Assembly (NCBI GenBank): GCA_036555325.1
Contig: DATBLQ010000047.1
Span: 1 to 44,568, forward strand
Reading direction: 5' to 3'
DNA length: 44,568 nucleotides
Origin: DATBLQ01 sp036555325
Lineage (GTDB): Bacteria; Pseudomonadota; Alphaproteobacteria; Rhizobiales; Aestuariivirgaceae
Shown here in pieces: positions 16,753 through 26,671 of this stretch. Within the stretch, counting starts at the first letter, position 1. Each line of letters opens with the position of its first letter. The notes beneath the pieces are model-generated. The model was not told the DNA's origin, made no database searches, and worked only from the letters and a program-made list of their open reading frames with translations. A program made the position numbers and the translations under genes.

Positions 16753-18579
16753 ATGTGCGGAATCATTGGTATTCTCGGAAAAGAGCCAGTTGCCCAGAGC
16801 CTTGTTGCAGCGCTCAAGCGGTTGGAATATCGCGGGTACGATTCCGCCGGTATCGCCACCATAGAGGCCAATGGCATCGAGAGGTTGCGCGCACCTGGGA
16901 AACTGAGCGAGCTGGAGCGCAAACTTGAGGGCCGAACGCTTCAGGGAACCGCCGGGATCGGCCATACCCGGTGGGCGACCCATGGAGCGCCCAACGAGAC
17001 TAATGCGCACCCGCACATTGCCGGAAAGGTGGCCGTAGTTCACAACGGCATCATCGAGAATTTCCGCGACTTGAAGAAGGAATTGGAGAGCACCGGGGTC
17101 GTCTTTACCACGCAGACCGACACTGAGGTTGTCGCACATCTGTTAAATCGAGCCCTTGCCCGCGACGGTTCGCCTCAGCGAGCAGTCCAGGAAACCCTCT
17201 CACGCTTGGAAGGGGCCTTTGCATTGGCTCTCATGTTCGTGGATCACGGTGATCTCATGGTGGGGGCTCGTCACGGCCCACCACTGGCCATCGGCCACGG
17301 CGAGGGTCAAATGTTCCTCGGATCGGATGCAATTGCGCTCGCCCCCTTTACCAATCGCATCACCTATCTCGAAGACGGCGACTGGGCAGTCATATCTCGC
17401 GGGACCGTCAAAATTTATGATGCTGGCGGAAACGAAGTGACGAGGCAGATGTGTTTTACTCAGGCTTCCTCGCTACTCGTCGACAAGGGAAACCATCGCC
17501 ACTTCATGGCGAAGGAAATCGCGGAACAGCCGGAGGTCGTTGGCCATACCTTGGCGGAATATTTGAATTTTGCCGAACGCCGAGTGGTGCTTCCGGAAAA
17601 GCTTCCATTCGATTTTGCCCGCCTTGATCGGCTGACCATAACCGCCTGCGGCACGGCATATCTTGCCGGGTTGACCGCGAAATACTGGTTCGAGAAGTTT
17701 GCCCGCTTGCCGGTTGACGTCGATATCGCATCGGAATTTCGGTATCGCGAAGCCCCTCTGCCAAAAGAAGGGCTGGCCATAGTTGTTTCGCAATCCGGAG
17801 AGACTGCCGACACCCTCGCTGCCTTGCGTTATTGCAAGACTGCAGGCCAGCACACCGCCGCCATCGTCAATGTGCCCGAATCGACCATTGCACGGGAAAG
17901 CGACGTCGTGTTCAGAACCTATGCCGGGCCGGAAATAGGGGTCGCTTCGACCAAGGCATTCACATGTCAGCTTGCTGTACTGGCCTGTTTGGCGATCGCA
18001 GCGGCCAAGGCCCGCGGACAGTTGGCGCGCGCTCAGGAGAAGGAGCTGGTAGGCGCACTCAATGAAGTGCCGCGCCTGATGAACGGCATCCTTAAACAAG
18101 AAAAGCATATCGCTGAGATTGCCCGGAAGATTGCCGATGCCCGCGACGTCTTGTATCTCGGACGCGGAATCAACTTTCCGATCGCGCTTGAGGGAGCACT
18201 GAAACTTAAGGAAATCTCCTATATTCACGCCGAAGGTTACGCCGGGGGAGAGCTGAAGCATGGTCCGATCGCTCTTATAGATGAGACCGTCCCGGTGATC
18301 GTTCTTGCCCCGCGCGACGGGCTTTATGAAAAGATCATATCGAATATGGAAGAGGTGGCCGCTCGAGGAGGCCGGATTGTCCTCATTACCGATCAAGGGG
18401 GCGCCGCCGCCATTGCCGGTCGCTCATTTGAAACGATTGAGCTACCCAATGCGCATCCCTTCGTAGCTCCTATACTTTTCGCCGTTCCGGTGCAACTTCT
18501 GGCCTACCACGCCGCAGTTTTCATCGGAACCGACGTTGACCAGCCCAGAAATCTCGCGAAATCCGTCACTGTCGAATAG
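16753..18579 (+). CDS. glmS: Glutamine--fructose-6-phosphate aminotransferase GlmS
   Basis: GlmS converts fructose-6-phosphate and glutamine to glucosamine-6-phosphate. The 608 residues start MCGIIGILGK, whose Cys2 is the glutaminase nucleophile. They continue with RGYDSAGIA and HTRWATHGAPNETNAHPH (glutaminase domain, about 1-240), then two SIS sugar-isomerase domains (about 285-430 and 455-590; SQSGETADTLAALRYCK). They end with DVDQPRNLAKSVTVE, the canonical C-terminus. There is no sign of a glmS ribozyme in the 18-bp gap to glmU. It is cotranscribed with glmU. Confidence 0.98.
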   Translation: MCGIIGILGKEPVAQSLVAALKRLEYRGYDSAGIATIEANGIERLRAPGKLSELERKLEGRTLQGTAGIGHTRWATHGAPNETNAHPHIAGKVAVVHNGIIENFRDLKKELESTGVVFTTQTDTEVVAHLLNRALARDGSPQRAVQETLSRLEGAFALALMFVDHGDLMVGARHGPPLAIGHGEGQMFLGSDAIALAPFTNRITYLEDGDWAVISRGTVKIYDAGGNEVTRQMCFTQASSLLVDKGNHRHFMAKEIAEQPEVVGHTLAEYLNFAERRVVLPEKLPFDFARLDRLTITACGTAYLAGLTAKYWFEKFARLPVDVDIASEFRYREAPLPKEGLAIVVSQSGETADTLAALRYCKTAGQHTAAIVNVPESTIARESDVVFRTYAGPEIGVASTKAFTCQLAVLACLAIAAAKARGQLARAQEKELVGALNEVPRLMNGILKQEKHIAEIARKIADARDVLYLGRGINFPIALEGALKLKEISYIHAEGYAGGELKHGPIALIDETVPVIVLAPRDGLYEKIISNMEEVAARGGRIVLITDQGGAAAIAGRSFETIELPNAHPFVAPILFAVPVQLLAYHAAVFIGTDVDQPRNLAKSVTVE

Positions 18580-18642
18580 TTGGCGTCGAACAGTTCAACT
18601 CTTAGGTAAGCTTTAACTTTATTTGGCCACCATGCGCTTACT

Positions 18643-19941
18643 ATGAAATCGCGTGTGTTGCTTATTGCGTCCGTGAGTGCTGCGTTGCTTGCCGCTTATC
18701 CGGCGGCGCCAATTGCGACGGCCGCACCCCCCAAGTCCACCCCGAGCCTTTCCCGCCAAGCTGCTGCGGCGCTTCTCACTGAGGCGTTCGAGTACCAGCA
18801 GAAGGGCGCGTTTGCATCGGCTGTGACTGCCTATACGGAGGCGCTTCGCGGCGATCTCTCCCCGAAAATGCGAGCCACGGCCACTTACAACCGTGCCGTC
18901 GCCCATCAGAGGGCAGGTCATCCCACGCTGGCCGTGAAGGACTTCGATGCGGCACTTCTCCTCAATCCTGGTCTTGCCCATGCATACTATGGGCGTGCCA
19001 ATGCTTTGCTCGAGATCGGCCAGTACTTCAATGCGCTTGCCGATTATGAAAAAGCCGCGCACTACGCTTATCCTGAACGGCATCTGCCGCTGTTTGGGCA
19101 GGCGTTGGCCTATGAGTTTCTGAACCGTCCGCTTAGTGCCGAAAAACTGCTTCGAGACACGCTGCAACTCAAGCCCGGCTTCGAACCCGCCGCGGCAAGA
19201 TTGGCAAAACTCCAGACTGCGGCAGTAAGGATCGGATCGGGCACAGCGCCGGAGACGGTTCTCTCCGTTTCGGTGAAGTCCAAGTCCATCTATGGATTGA
19301 TGACCGACCGTATAAACCAGATTGTAACAAGCTCCATATCGGCCGTCGCTCCCGATCAAGTCGTACGCAAGCCATCGATGCCACGCCCCGTTCGCCCCCC
19401 ATCTCATCTCCTAGATGCGGCAGAGCAGGTGGAGGTCGCTACGGTTAAGCTGCCGGGTCTGCAAAGTATTTCCTTTTCTCAAACCCCCGCATCCTTATCG
19501 CCTGCATTTCTGGTGGCGGAAAAAACGAAGCTCCAGAAAATCCAGGACCGTGTACCCCAACCCGGCACCGACTCTGGCGTAGCGCAGTTGAACTTGAAGA
19601 TCGAACCGGTTTCTGCGCCGGTGGAATACAAAACTCGCACGCTGGAGGAGCCAAAAACAGTTGAAGCTGCCGTGGATAGCGCTCCCCAAGGCTTTTTGGT
19701 TCAGATCAATTCACAGCGCAGCGAAAACGCTGCCTGGGCTGCATGGAAGTCGTTTCAAAAGAAACATGGCAAACTTCTGACTGGCAAAGAGGCTATTGTG
19801 CAGAAAGCGGAGCTCGGTAAGGACGGTACGGTCTACCGGCTTCGCATCAAAGGCCTAGCCACCCGCGATGAAGCAAAAAGCTTGTGCGGGAAACTCGAAG
19901 CACGCGGTTTGGCTTGCTTTGTGGTTAAGACGGGCGCCTAA
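18643..19941 (+). CDS. Exported TPR and SPOR domain protein
   Basis: This 432-residue protein has a signal peptide (MKSRVLLIASVSAALLA, then AAPIATAAPP). Tetratricopeptide repeats lie between about 40 and 200 (AFEYQQKGAFASAVTAYTEA; AVAHQRAGHPTLAVKDFDAA; RANALLEIGQYFNALADYEK). A variable Pro-rich middle follows, then a C-terminal SPOR domain at about 348-430 (GFLVQINSQRSENAAWAAWK; YRLRIKGLATRDEAKSLCGK). It should act in the periplasm on or near septal peptidoglycan. It follows glmS by 63 bp. I do not recognise a specific named protein. Confidence 0.88.
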   Translation: MKSRVLLIASVSAALLAAYPAAPIATAAPPKSTPSLSRQAAAALLTEAFEYQQKGAFASAVTAYTEALRGDLSPKMRATATYNRAVAHQRAGHPTLAVKDFDAALLLNPGLAHAYYGRANALLEIGQYFNALADYEKAAHYAYPERHLPLFGQALAYEFLNRPLSAEKLLRDTLQLKPGFEPAAARLAKLQTAAVRIGSGTAPETVLSVSVKSKSIYGLMTDRINQIVTSSISAVAPDQVVRKPSMPRPVRPPSHLLDAAEQVEVATVKLPGLQSISFSQTPASLSPAFLVAEKTKLQKIQDRVPQPGTDSGVAQLNLKIEPVSAPVEYKTRTLEEPKTVEAAVDSAPQGFLVQINSQRSENAAWAAWKSFQKKHGKLLTGKEAIVQKAELGKDGTVYRLRIKGLATRDEAKSLCGKLEARGLACFVVKTGA

Positions 19942-19952
19942 ACAAAACCGCC

Positions 19953-22067
19953 TTAGCCGGCACCCAGCAGGCGAATAGCCTCGTCGCGCTCGAACAGGTA
20001 GAGCAATAATCTCAGGGCTTCGCCACGATTCGATTGCAGCCTCGGATCTGCGTCGAGCATCTGTCGGGCGTCATCGCGAGCTGCGGCCAAGAGGTCGCCA
20101 TGCTTGGAAAGATCGGCAAGCCTGAATTGGGGCAGGCCGGACTGGCGCGTTCCAAGCGCCTCGCCTGCACCGCGAAGCCGCAGATCCTCTTCGGCAATCA
20201 AGAAGCCATTCTCCGTTTGGCGCATGATTTCAAGTCTCGCCTTGGCAGTATCGGTCAAAGGCGTGGAGTAAAGAAGGATACACGATGACTTGACTGCCCC
20301 GCGTCCCACCCTTCCACGCAGCTGGTGGAGTTGGGCAAGCCCAAAGCGCTCGGCGTTCTCGATGACTATTATCGATGCGTCGGGCACATCCATCCCCACC
20401 TCGATCACGGTTGTCGAGACCAGGACGGCAATTTCCCCAGTCCGAAATTTCCGCATAATTTCATCTTTCTCCCTGCCTTTCATGCGGCCATGAATGATGC
20501 CTGTTCGACCCGGGAACTCCTGCGACAGGAAATCCAGGCGCGCCTCGGCGGCGGCTTTGTCCATGGTCTCGCTTTCCTCGATCAATGGGCAAACCCAGAA
20601 CGCTTTTTGTCCGCTTGCCATAGCGCGCCTGAGACCTTGAACCAGCTCATTCAATCGGTCTTGCGGCATTGTCCGGGTATCGATCTTCTGGCGGCCTGCT
20701 GGTTTCTCGGTGAGCCGTGAAACATCCATATCGCCATAGAGCGTTAGACTGAGGGTGCGAGGAATAGGCGTCGCAGTCATGACCAGCAGATCGGTCGCTG
20801 CCTCGGCTTTATGCTGAAGCGCGAGCCGTTGATGAACGCCAAACCGATGCTGCTCGTCGATTACGGTAAGCGCCAGATCCTTGAACTCAACCTTTTCCTG
20901 AAAAAGAGCATGCGTTCCGATGACGATGCCACTTTCACCTGCAGCTATTCGCTTCAGTATTTGCTGTCGCTCGTTGCCTTTCTCTCGGCTCGTCAGAATA
21001 TCTATCTTAATCCCTGCAGATTTTGCTAGGCCGCTTAGCGTGGAAAAATGCTGCCGCGCCAGAATTTCGGTCGGCACCATGAAAGCACCCTGCGCGCCCG
21101 CTTCGACAGCCGTAACCAGCGCGAGCAGGGCGACTATGGTCTTGCCCGCGCCCACATCTCCTTGAAGCAATCGCATCATGCGGTCAGGGGCAGCCATGTC
21201 TTTCAAAATGGTGCTGATGGCTGCCTGTTGGGAAGCAGTCAAATCGAAGGGAAGGGCGGAAACAATCTTTTCCCGCTTGCCGCCGGTACCGCTGATCACG
21301 CGGCCTTGAGCGCGCTTCATATGGCGGCGAACCAGTAACAACGCCAGCTGATTGGCGAGAAGCTCATCATATGCAAGGCGCTGCCGGGATGGCGAATCTG
21401 GCGCCACATCGGAAATTTCTTCCGGCTGATGAAGCGATCGCAGCGCCATGCCGAATGCTGGCCAGCCACGAATGCGAAGAAATTCGGCATCGAGCCATTC
21501 CGGCAGGTTCGGCAAACGCGGCAGCGCCGCGCGGATGGCTTTGCCCAGGGTCTTGAGTGTAAGGCTCTGCGTGAGAGGATAGACCGGCTCAAGAAGGGGC
21601 ATGTGCGTCAGTTCCTCCGGGCTCAAGACGTGATCGGGATGAACCATCTGCGGCTCGCCCTGGTACCATTCGATACGCCCTGAAATGTCGCGGCTCTCGC
21701 CTTCGGGAAGCAGCCGTTCCAGATGGTCTGCGAAACTATGGAAATAGACGAGCGTCAGACTGCCGGTTTCGTCGAAGCACTCAATACGGTACGGGACCCG
21801 GCGATTGCGCGGCGGCGGGCGGTGGCGTCCCACGATCGCACGAATTGTGACAATACCCTCCCTCGGCAGATCGCGAATTGCATAGCGGTGACGACGGTCG
21901 ATGATCCCCACCGGCAAATGAAACATCAGATCGATAATTCTCGCATGTCGCCCCTTTTCATCAGGCGACATGCTTAGGAATTGGGCAAGAACCTTGCTTA
22001 TTCGCGGTCCGATTCCCTTTATCACCGCAACATTGGCGAACAACGGGTTTAATATGCTTGGCCGCAT
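19953..22067 (-). CDS. recG: ATP-dependent DNA helicase RecG
   Basis: RecG remodels stalled replication forks and branched DNA. The 704 residues contain an N-terminal wedge/OB domain (about 60-160), Walker A LLQGDVGAGKTIVALLA, the DEQH-box IDEQHRFGVHQR, motif III TATPIPRTLSLTLYGDMDVS, and motif VI LRGRVGRGAVKS. I set the start at ATG 22067 (MRPSILNPLFANVAVIKGIG), the family N-terminus; a longer frame to 22127 overlaps the divergent upstream region. It is convergent with the TPR-SPOR gene and divergent from sdhE. Confidence 0.97.
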   Translation of the reverse strand: MRPSILNPLFANVAVIKGIGPRISKVLAQFLSMSPDEKGRHARIIDLMFHLPVGIIDRRHRYAIRDLPREGIVTIRAIVGRHRPPPRNRRVPYRIECFDETGSLTLVYFHSFADHLERLLPEGESRDISGRIEWYQGEPQMVHPDHVLSPEELTHMPLLEPVYPLTQSLTLKTLGKAIRAALPRLPNLPEWLDAEFLRIRGWPAFGMALRSLHQPEEISDVAPDSPSRQRLAYDELLANQLALLLVRRHMKRAQGRVISGTGGKREKIVSALPFDLTASQQAAISTILKDMAAPDRMMRLLQGDVGAGKTIVALLALVTAVEAGAQGAFMVPTEILARQHFSTLSGLAKSAGIKIDILTSREKGNERQQILKRIAAGESGIVIGTHALFQEKVEFKDLALTVIDEQHRFGVHQRLALQHKAEAATDLLVMTATPIPRTLSLTLYGDMDVSRLTEKPAGRQKIDTRTMPQDRLNELVQGLRRAMASGQKAFWVCPLIEESETMDKAAAEARLDFLSQEFPGRTGIIHGRMKGREKDEIMRKFRTGEIAVLVSTTVIEVGMDVPDASIIVIENAERFGLAQLHQLRGRVGRGAVKSSCILLYSTPLTDTAKARLEIMRQTENGFLIAEEDLRLRGAGEALGTRQSGLPQFRLADLSKHGDLLAAARDDARQMLDADPRLQSNRGEALRLLLYLFERDEAIRLLGAG

Positions 22068-22167
22068 GCGGGCGTGAGTCCAATCTGCTTCTTGTGCCTC
22101 AGGGGCAAATTGATGCACAGGGACCATGGCATTGCGCGGGGCTCCGTGCTGCGTTTAAGAAGGCGCC

Positions 22168-22449
22168 ATGGTCTTACGGGATAGTTCACAGGATCTCGAA
22201 GCCCGGCGCAAACTTCTTCTCTGGCGAGCATCCCACAGGGGCATCAGGGAGGTTGATCTGGCGCTCGGGGGTTTCGTTCGGGACAATATTGATTCCATGC
22301 AACCATCCGAGCTCGACGAGCTTGAAGCGCTGATAACCCTGCCTGATCCGCAACTCTTGGCCTGGATCATGGGCAGTGAACCGGTAGACGAGAATTATCG
22401 CAATGGCACCACGGAACGGCTTCTTGCCTACCGGCTACGATCGATCTGA
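22168..22449 (+). CDS. sdhE: SdhE-family FAD assembly factor
   Basis: This 93-residue protein has the conserved RGxxE motif in LLLWRASHRGIREVDLALG, plus LEALITLPDPQLLAWIMG, which place it in the SdhE/Sdh5 family. These proteins promote covalent FAD attachment to succinate dehydrogenase in the cytoplasm. AGAAGG precedes the start. It ends one base before mfd, so the two are cotranscribed and probably translationally coupled; I know this adjacency from other Rhizobiales. Confidence 0.92.
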   Translation: MVLRDSSQDLEARRKLLLWRASHRGIREVDLALGGFVRDNIDSMQPSELDELEALITLPDPQLLAWIMGSEPVDENYRNGTTERLLAYRLRSI

Positions 22450-22450
22450 G

Positions 22451-25400
22451 ATGGACCTGAAGCAGGCACTGAGTAGGCCGGGGCGTTCTGTCCTCGCCCA
22501 GGTGCCTGCCGGGCTCGACGCGATTGTGCTGGCAGACTTGGCACATCAAGCAGCGCCTAGACTGCTGTTGCATATCGCAAGGGACGATCAGCGGCTTGCT
22601 GCATTGGCCGAAGCGATCACCTTCTTTGCGCCGGAGGTTCGCCTGCTGATCTTCCCCGCGTGGGATTGTCTTCCATATGATCGTGTCGGGCCGGTGGCTG
22701 AGATCGTGACACGGCGGCTGTCTTCGCTTTCCGACTTGGTCGTGTTACCCGCTCGTGGCGGCCCGATAATTGTCATTACGACGGTCAATGCCATCGTGCA
22801 GCGGGTCCCGCCGAAGTCCCTCATTGCCCACGCCCGGCTCACCGTTGCCCCGGGTAACGCCATACCGACAGAAACGATCGTCGCGTTTCTCACGGCCAAT
22901 GGCTTCGTGCGCAGTGGAACGGTGGTTGATCCTGGGGACTTCGCCGTCCGCGGAGGAATAATCGATCTCTTTCCCCCTGGCACCGACGAGCCGCTGCGCC
23001 TTGATTTTTTCGGCGATACTCTGGAATCGATCCGCACTTTCGATCCGCAATCGCAGCGGACCACCGGCCAGCTGAGCCTTCTGCACGTACAGCCTGCAAA
23101 CGAGGTGATACTCAATGCGCAGACCATCGCCAAGTTTCGTACAAGCTACGCCGCGCAGTTTGGCGGGGTCGATCTGGATGATCCGCTTTACGAAGCTGTG
23201 ACCTCTTCGCGCCGCTATCAGGGGATGGAACATTGGCTGCCGCTCTTTTACGACAAGCTGGAAAGCATCTTCGACTACGTCGGAAATCCAGTTGTCAGTC
23301 TCGATCACTTGGCTGAGGATGCAATTTCGGCGCGGTTGGAACAGATCCGCGAATTTTACGAGGCTCGCCAGGAGGCTTTGGAAGGAGGCAGTTACGGCAG
23401 CGTGCCCTACAAACCGCTGCCACCTGATAAGCTCTATCTCTCATCGGATGAGGTGGCCGAAGGCTTCAGCAAGCTCCCAGTGATATCCCTTAGCCCTTTC
23501 GATCTGCCCCCAGCCGAGGACCGTCCCACTTTGCGGGTGGAAGGCAAGCAGGGTCGCAGTTTTGCATCGGAACGTGCAACACCCGGCGCCAACCTGTATG
23601 AGGCCGTCCATACCCACATCGACGCGCTCCGCCGTGAAGGCAAACGCGTGATTGTCGCCGCCTGGACGGATGGTGCTGCGGAAAGGCTTCGATCGATCCT
23701 GGCCGATCATGGTGTGACTCCGATTTCAACCGCAAACGGCTGGGCCGAGGTATCGAGCCGGTCGCCCGACATCGTAAGCACCATTGTACTTGGTCTCGAA
23801 AGCGGTTTTGAAACACCGAATCTTGCGGTGATCGCCGAACAAGACATCCTGGGCGACAGGCTTGTTCGCCGTGTCCGGAAATCAAAGCGGGCAACCGATT
23901 TCATCTCGGAACTGGCAAGCGTCTCTCCAGGAGACCTCGTTGTGCATATCGATCACGGAATCGGCCGATTTGAAGGGTTGCGGACTATCGAAGTGCAGGG
24001 TGCCCCGCACGATTGCCTGTTCCTGCAATATGCCGGCGGCGACCGTTTGTTTCTTCCAGTGGAAAACATCGAACTTCTCTCGCGCTACGGTTCCGATGAG
24101 ACCGGCGTGGAGCTTGATAGGCTTGGCGGTGTTGCATGGCAGGCCCGCAAGGCGAAGCTCAAGCAACGCGTCAAGGAGATTGCTGACGAGCTGATTAGGA
24201 CCGCCGCTGCGCGCGAACTCAAACGAGCGGTTGTCATTGCCGCAACCAACGGACCCTACGACGAATTCAGTGCGCGTTTTCCCTATGATGAAACCGACGA
24301 CCAGTTGACGGCGATCGATGCCGTTGTCGACGATCTGGGCAAAGGACGGCCGATGGATAGGCTGATTTGCGGCGACGTCGGTTTCGGCAAGACGGAAGTC
24401 GCATTGCGATCCGCGTTTCTGACCGTCATGAGCGGTAGACAGGTTGCCGTATTCGTGCCGACGACCCTACTGGCCCGACAGCACTATGTGACCTTTACCG
24501 AGCGCTTTCAGGGCTATCCCGTGCGAATCGAGCAGGCCTCGCGGCTCGTACCACGCAAGCAGCTCAACGAAATCAAGGAAGGGCTGGCGAAGGGCGATGT
24601 CGACATCGTTATCGGCACCCACGCTCTTCTGTCGAAAGACGTGAGATTCCGCGATCTCTCGTTGCTCATTGTCGACGAGGAACAGCATTTCGGCGTTAAG
24701 CACAAGGAACGGCTGAAGGAGCTGAAAGCCGATGTTCATGTGCTGACGCTGACCGCAACTCCCATTCCTCGAACCCTGCAACTGGCCCTGTCGGGTATCC
24801 GTGAACTTTCGCTCATAACCACCCCGCCGCTCGACCGACTTGCGGTTCGAACCTATGTGTCTCCTTTCGACCCTGTGATCATCCGCGAAACGCTCCTGCG
24901 TGAGCTTTACCGCGGCGGGCAAAGTTTTTTCGTCGTGCCGCGCATTTCCGACCTTGGGGAAATTTCACCACTTCTGAAGGGGCTTGTCCCCGAGGCAAAA
25001 GTGGCCATTGCGCACGGTCGGCTGCCGCCGACCGAGCTGGAAGACATCATGGCCGGGTTTTACGACCGCAAATTCGACATCCTCTTGTCGACCACGATTA
25101 TCGAATCCGGGCTTGATATTTCCGCGGCCAATACCTTGATTGTGCATCGGGCCGACATGTTCGGGTTGGCACAGCTTTATCAACTTCGCGGCCGCGTCGG
25201 AAGATCGAAGCAGCGAGCCTATGCTTTGCTCACGGTGCCCGCAAACAGAACGCTTACCCCCGCAGCCGAAAAGCGATTCAAGGTTCTGCAAGCGCTTGAT
25301 TCACTTGGCGCCGGCTTCACTCTCGCCAGTCACGATCTGGATATCAGGGGGGCGGGCAACCTTTTGGGAGAAGAGCAGTCAGGGCACATTCGCGAGGTCG

Positions 25401-25936
25401 GGTTCGAGCTCTATCAGCAAATGCTTGAAGAAGCGGTGGCAAAACAGCGAACCAGCGAACCGGTCGTCGAAACGGAAGAGACCTGGTCGCCTCAGATCAA
25501 TATTGGAACATCGGTGCTGATACCGGAGGATTATGTACCCGACCTTCAGGTGCGCCTTGGCCTTTATCGCAGGCTCGCCGACCTGACGTCCCAGGAGGGC
25601 ATCGACGGATTTGCCGCCGAACTGCACGATCGCTTTGGCAGACAGCCGTCTGAGGTGCAGCATCTCATGGATATCATGTCCATCAAGCTCATGTGTCGCG
25701 AAGCGAATGTGTCTGCACTGGACGCTGGGCCGAAAGGCGCGCTTATCACTTTTCGCAACAATACATTTCCCAATCCCGAGCGTCTGGTTAAATGGATTGG
25801 GGAGCAGGGCACATTGGCAAGGCTTCGCCCCGACATGAAGGTGGTGATCATGCGCAGTTGGGAAAGCGCAGAAGATCGCCTTCGCGGTGCCCGCCACCTG
25901 CTGGCTCAACTCGCCAAGCTCGCCAAGCCTGGCTAA
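22451..25936 (+). CDS. mfd: Transcription-repair coupling factor Mfd
   Basis: Mfd removes stalled RNA polymerase and recruits UvrA. The 1161 residues have a UvrB-like N-terminal module (to about 340; FPAWDCLPYDRVGP), the RNA-polymerase interaction domain (about 490-560; GDLVVHIDHGIGRFEGL), and a RecG-like motor (Walker A CGDVGFGKTEVALRSA; VDEEQHFGVKHKERL; TATPIPRTLQLALSGI; LRGRVGRSKQRAYALL). The TRCF domain is at the C-terminus (PEDYVPDLQVRLGLYRRLA). I chose ATG 22451 over an upstream codon at 22403 that overlaps sdhE in another frame. Its stop overlaps that of the convergent frnE-like gene. Confidence 0.98.
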   Translation: MDLKQALSRPGRSVLAQVPAGLDAIVLADLAHQAAPRLLLHIARDDQRLAALAEAITFFAPEVRLLIFPAWDCLPYDRVGPVAEIVTRRLSSLSDLVVLPARGGPIIVITTVNAIVQRVPPKSLIAHARLTVAPGNAIPTETIVAFLTANGFVRSGTVVDPGDFAVRGGIIDLFPPGTDEPLRLDFFGDTLESIRTFDPQSQRTTGQLSLLHVQPANEVILNAQTIAKFRTSYAAQFGGVDLDDPLYEAVTSSRRYQGMEHWLPLFYDKLESIFDYVGNPVVSLDHLAEDAISARLEQIREFYEARQEALEGGSYGSVPYKPLPPDKLYLSSDEVAEGFSKLPVISLSPFDLPPAEDRPTLRVEGKQGRSFASERATPGANLYEAVHTHIDALRREGKRVIVAAWTDGAAERLRSILADHGVTPISTANGWAEVSSRSPDIVSTIVLGLESGFETPNLAVIAEQDILGDRLVRRVRKSKRATDFISELASVSPGDLVVHIDHGIGRFEGLRTIEVQGAPHDCLFLQYAGGDRLFLPVENIELLSRYGSDETGVELDRLGGVAWQARKAKLKQRVKEIADELIRTAAARELKRAVVIAATNGPYDEFSARFPYDETDDQLTAIDAVVDDLGKGRPMDRLICGDVGFGKTEVALRSAFLTVMSGRQVAVFVPTTLLARQHYVTFTERFQGYPVRIEQASRLVPRKQLNEIKEGLAKGDVDIVIGTHALLSKDVRFRDLSLLIVDEEQHFGVKHKERLKELKADVHVLTLTATPIPRTLQLALSGIRELSLITTPPLDRLAVRTYVSPFDPVIIRETLLRELYRGGQSFFVVPRISDLGEISPLLKGLVPEAKVAIAHGRLPPTELEDIMAGFYDRKFDILLSTTIIESGLDISAANTLIVHRADMFGLAQLYQLRGRVGRSKQRAYALLTVPANRTLTPAAEKRFKVLQALDSLGAGFTLASHDLDIRGAGNLLGEEQSGHIREVGFELYQQMLEEAVAKQRTSEPVVETEETWSPQINIGTSVLIPEDYVPDLQVRLGLYRRLADLTSQEGIDGFAAELHDRFGRQPSEVQHLMDIMSIKLMCREANVSALDAGPKGALITFRNNTFPNPERLVKWIGEQGTLARLRPDMKVVIMRSWESAEDRLRGARHLLAQLAKLAKPG

Positions 25937-26601
25937 AAGGATTCTGCTTGGGCTGGAGAATCGGCGCGCGCCTTGGCGATTGCGCCGGCGATGTAACGCG
26001 GCTCCTGCGCGCCGATCACCGCATATCGATTTCCCACAATGAACGTCGGTACCCCGGTCACCCCAATCCGACGCGCCGTTTCGATTTCGTTTCGAACGTC
26101 CTCCTCCGCCGCGTTGCTTTCGAGAAAGCTCGTTGCAGCCTTGACGTCAAGACCAATATCAGCAGCGGCATTGGTGAGAACTGCGCGATCGCCGATGTCC
26201 TTTCCTTCCAAGAAATACAGCCGAAAAAGCCGCTCCACCATGGCCTCCTCCAAATCCCGCGAATGCGCCAACTGAATGAGACGATGCGCAGCGATAGTAT
26301 TTGGCGAGCGCTCGATCTTATCGAAGTGAAAATCGATACCTTCCATTGCACCAGCAGCCATGACCGGCTTATGAATTTCCGACACTCTTTCGGCGCCGAA
26401 CTTTCGATTAAGGTATTCCTGGCGCGACATGCCTTCCTCTGGAACTGTCGGGTCAAGCTGGAAGGGTCGCCATCGGACGATGAGGGGTGTGGACGACATC
26501 GCGGCTACAGCTTTCTCCAGGCGTCGTTTGCCAATGAAGCACCATGGGCAGACGACATCGGATATCACATCGATGGAGATGGGCGTTGCCGACTGTTTCA
26601 T
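25933..26601 (-). CDS. DsbA-family oxidoreductase, FrnE-like
   Basis: This 222-residue protein carries a CPWC redox motif in ISDVVCPWCFIGKRRLE, followed by the long helical insertion typical of FrnE and 2-hydroxychromene-2-carboxylate isomerase relatives, and GVTGVPTFIVGNRYAVIGAQ with the cis-Pro loop. It has no signal peptide, so it is probably a cytoplasmic thiol-disulfide oxidoreductase. The start at 26601 (MKQSATPISIDVIS) is chosen over 26658, because the extra residues have no family counterpart; ribosome sites are weak for both. It follows the YejA-like gene by 70 bp in the same direction. Confidence 0.88.
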   Translation of the reverse strand: MKQSATPISIDVISDVVCPWCFIGKRRLEKAVAAMSSTPLIVRWRPFQLDPTVPEEGMSRQEYLNRKFGAERVSEIHKPVMAAGAMEGIDFHFDKIERSPNTIAAHRLIQLAHSRDLEEAMVERLFRLYFLEGKDIGDRAVLTNAAADIGLDVKAATSFLESNAAEEDVRNEIETARRIGVTGVPTFIVGNRYAVIGAQEPRYIAGAIAKARADSPAQAESF

Positions 26602-26671
26602 CTGTATTATTATTTTCGAAGAATGTGATGACATCGCGACGGCGGGTGATCGCAACAACTTATGGCCGAGT

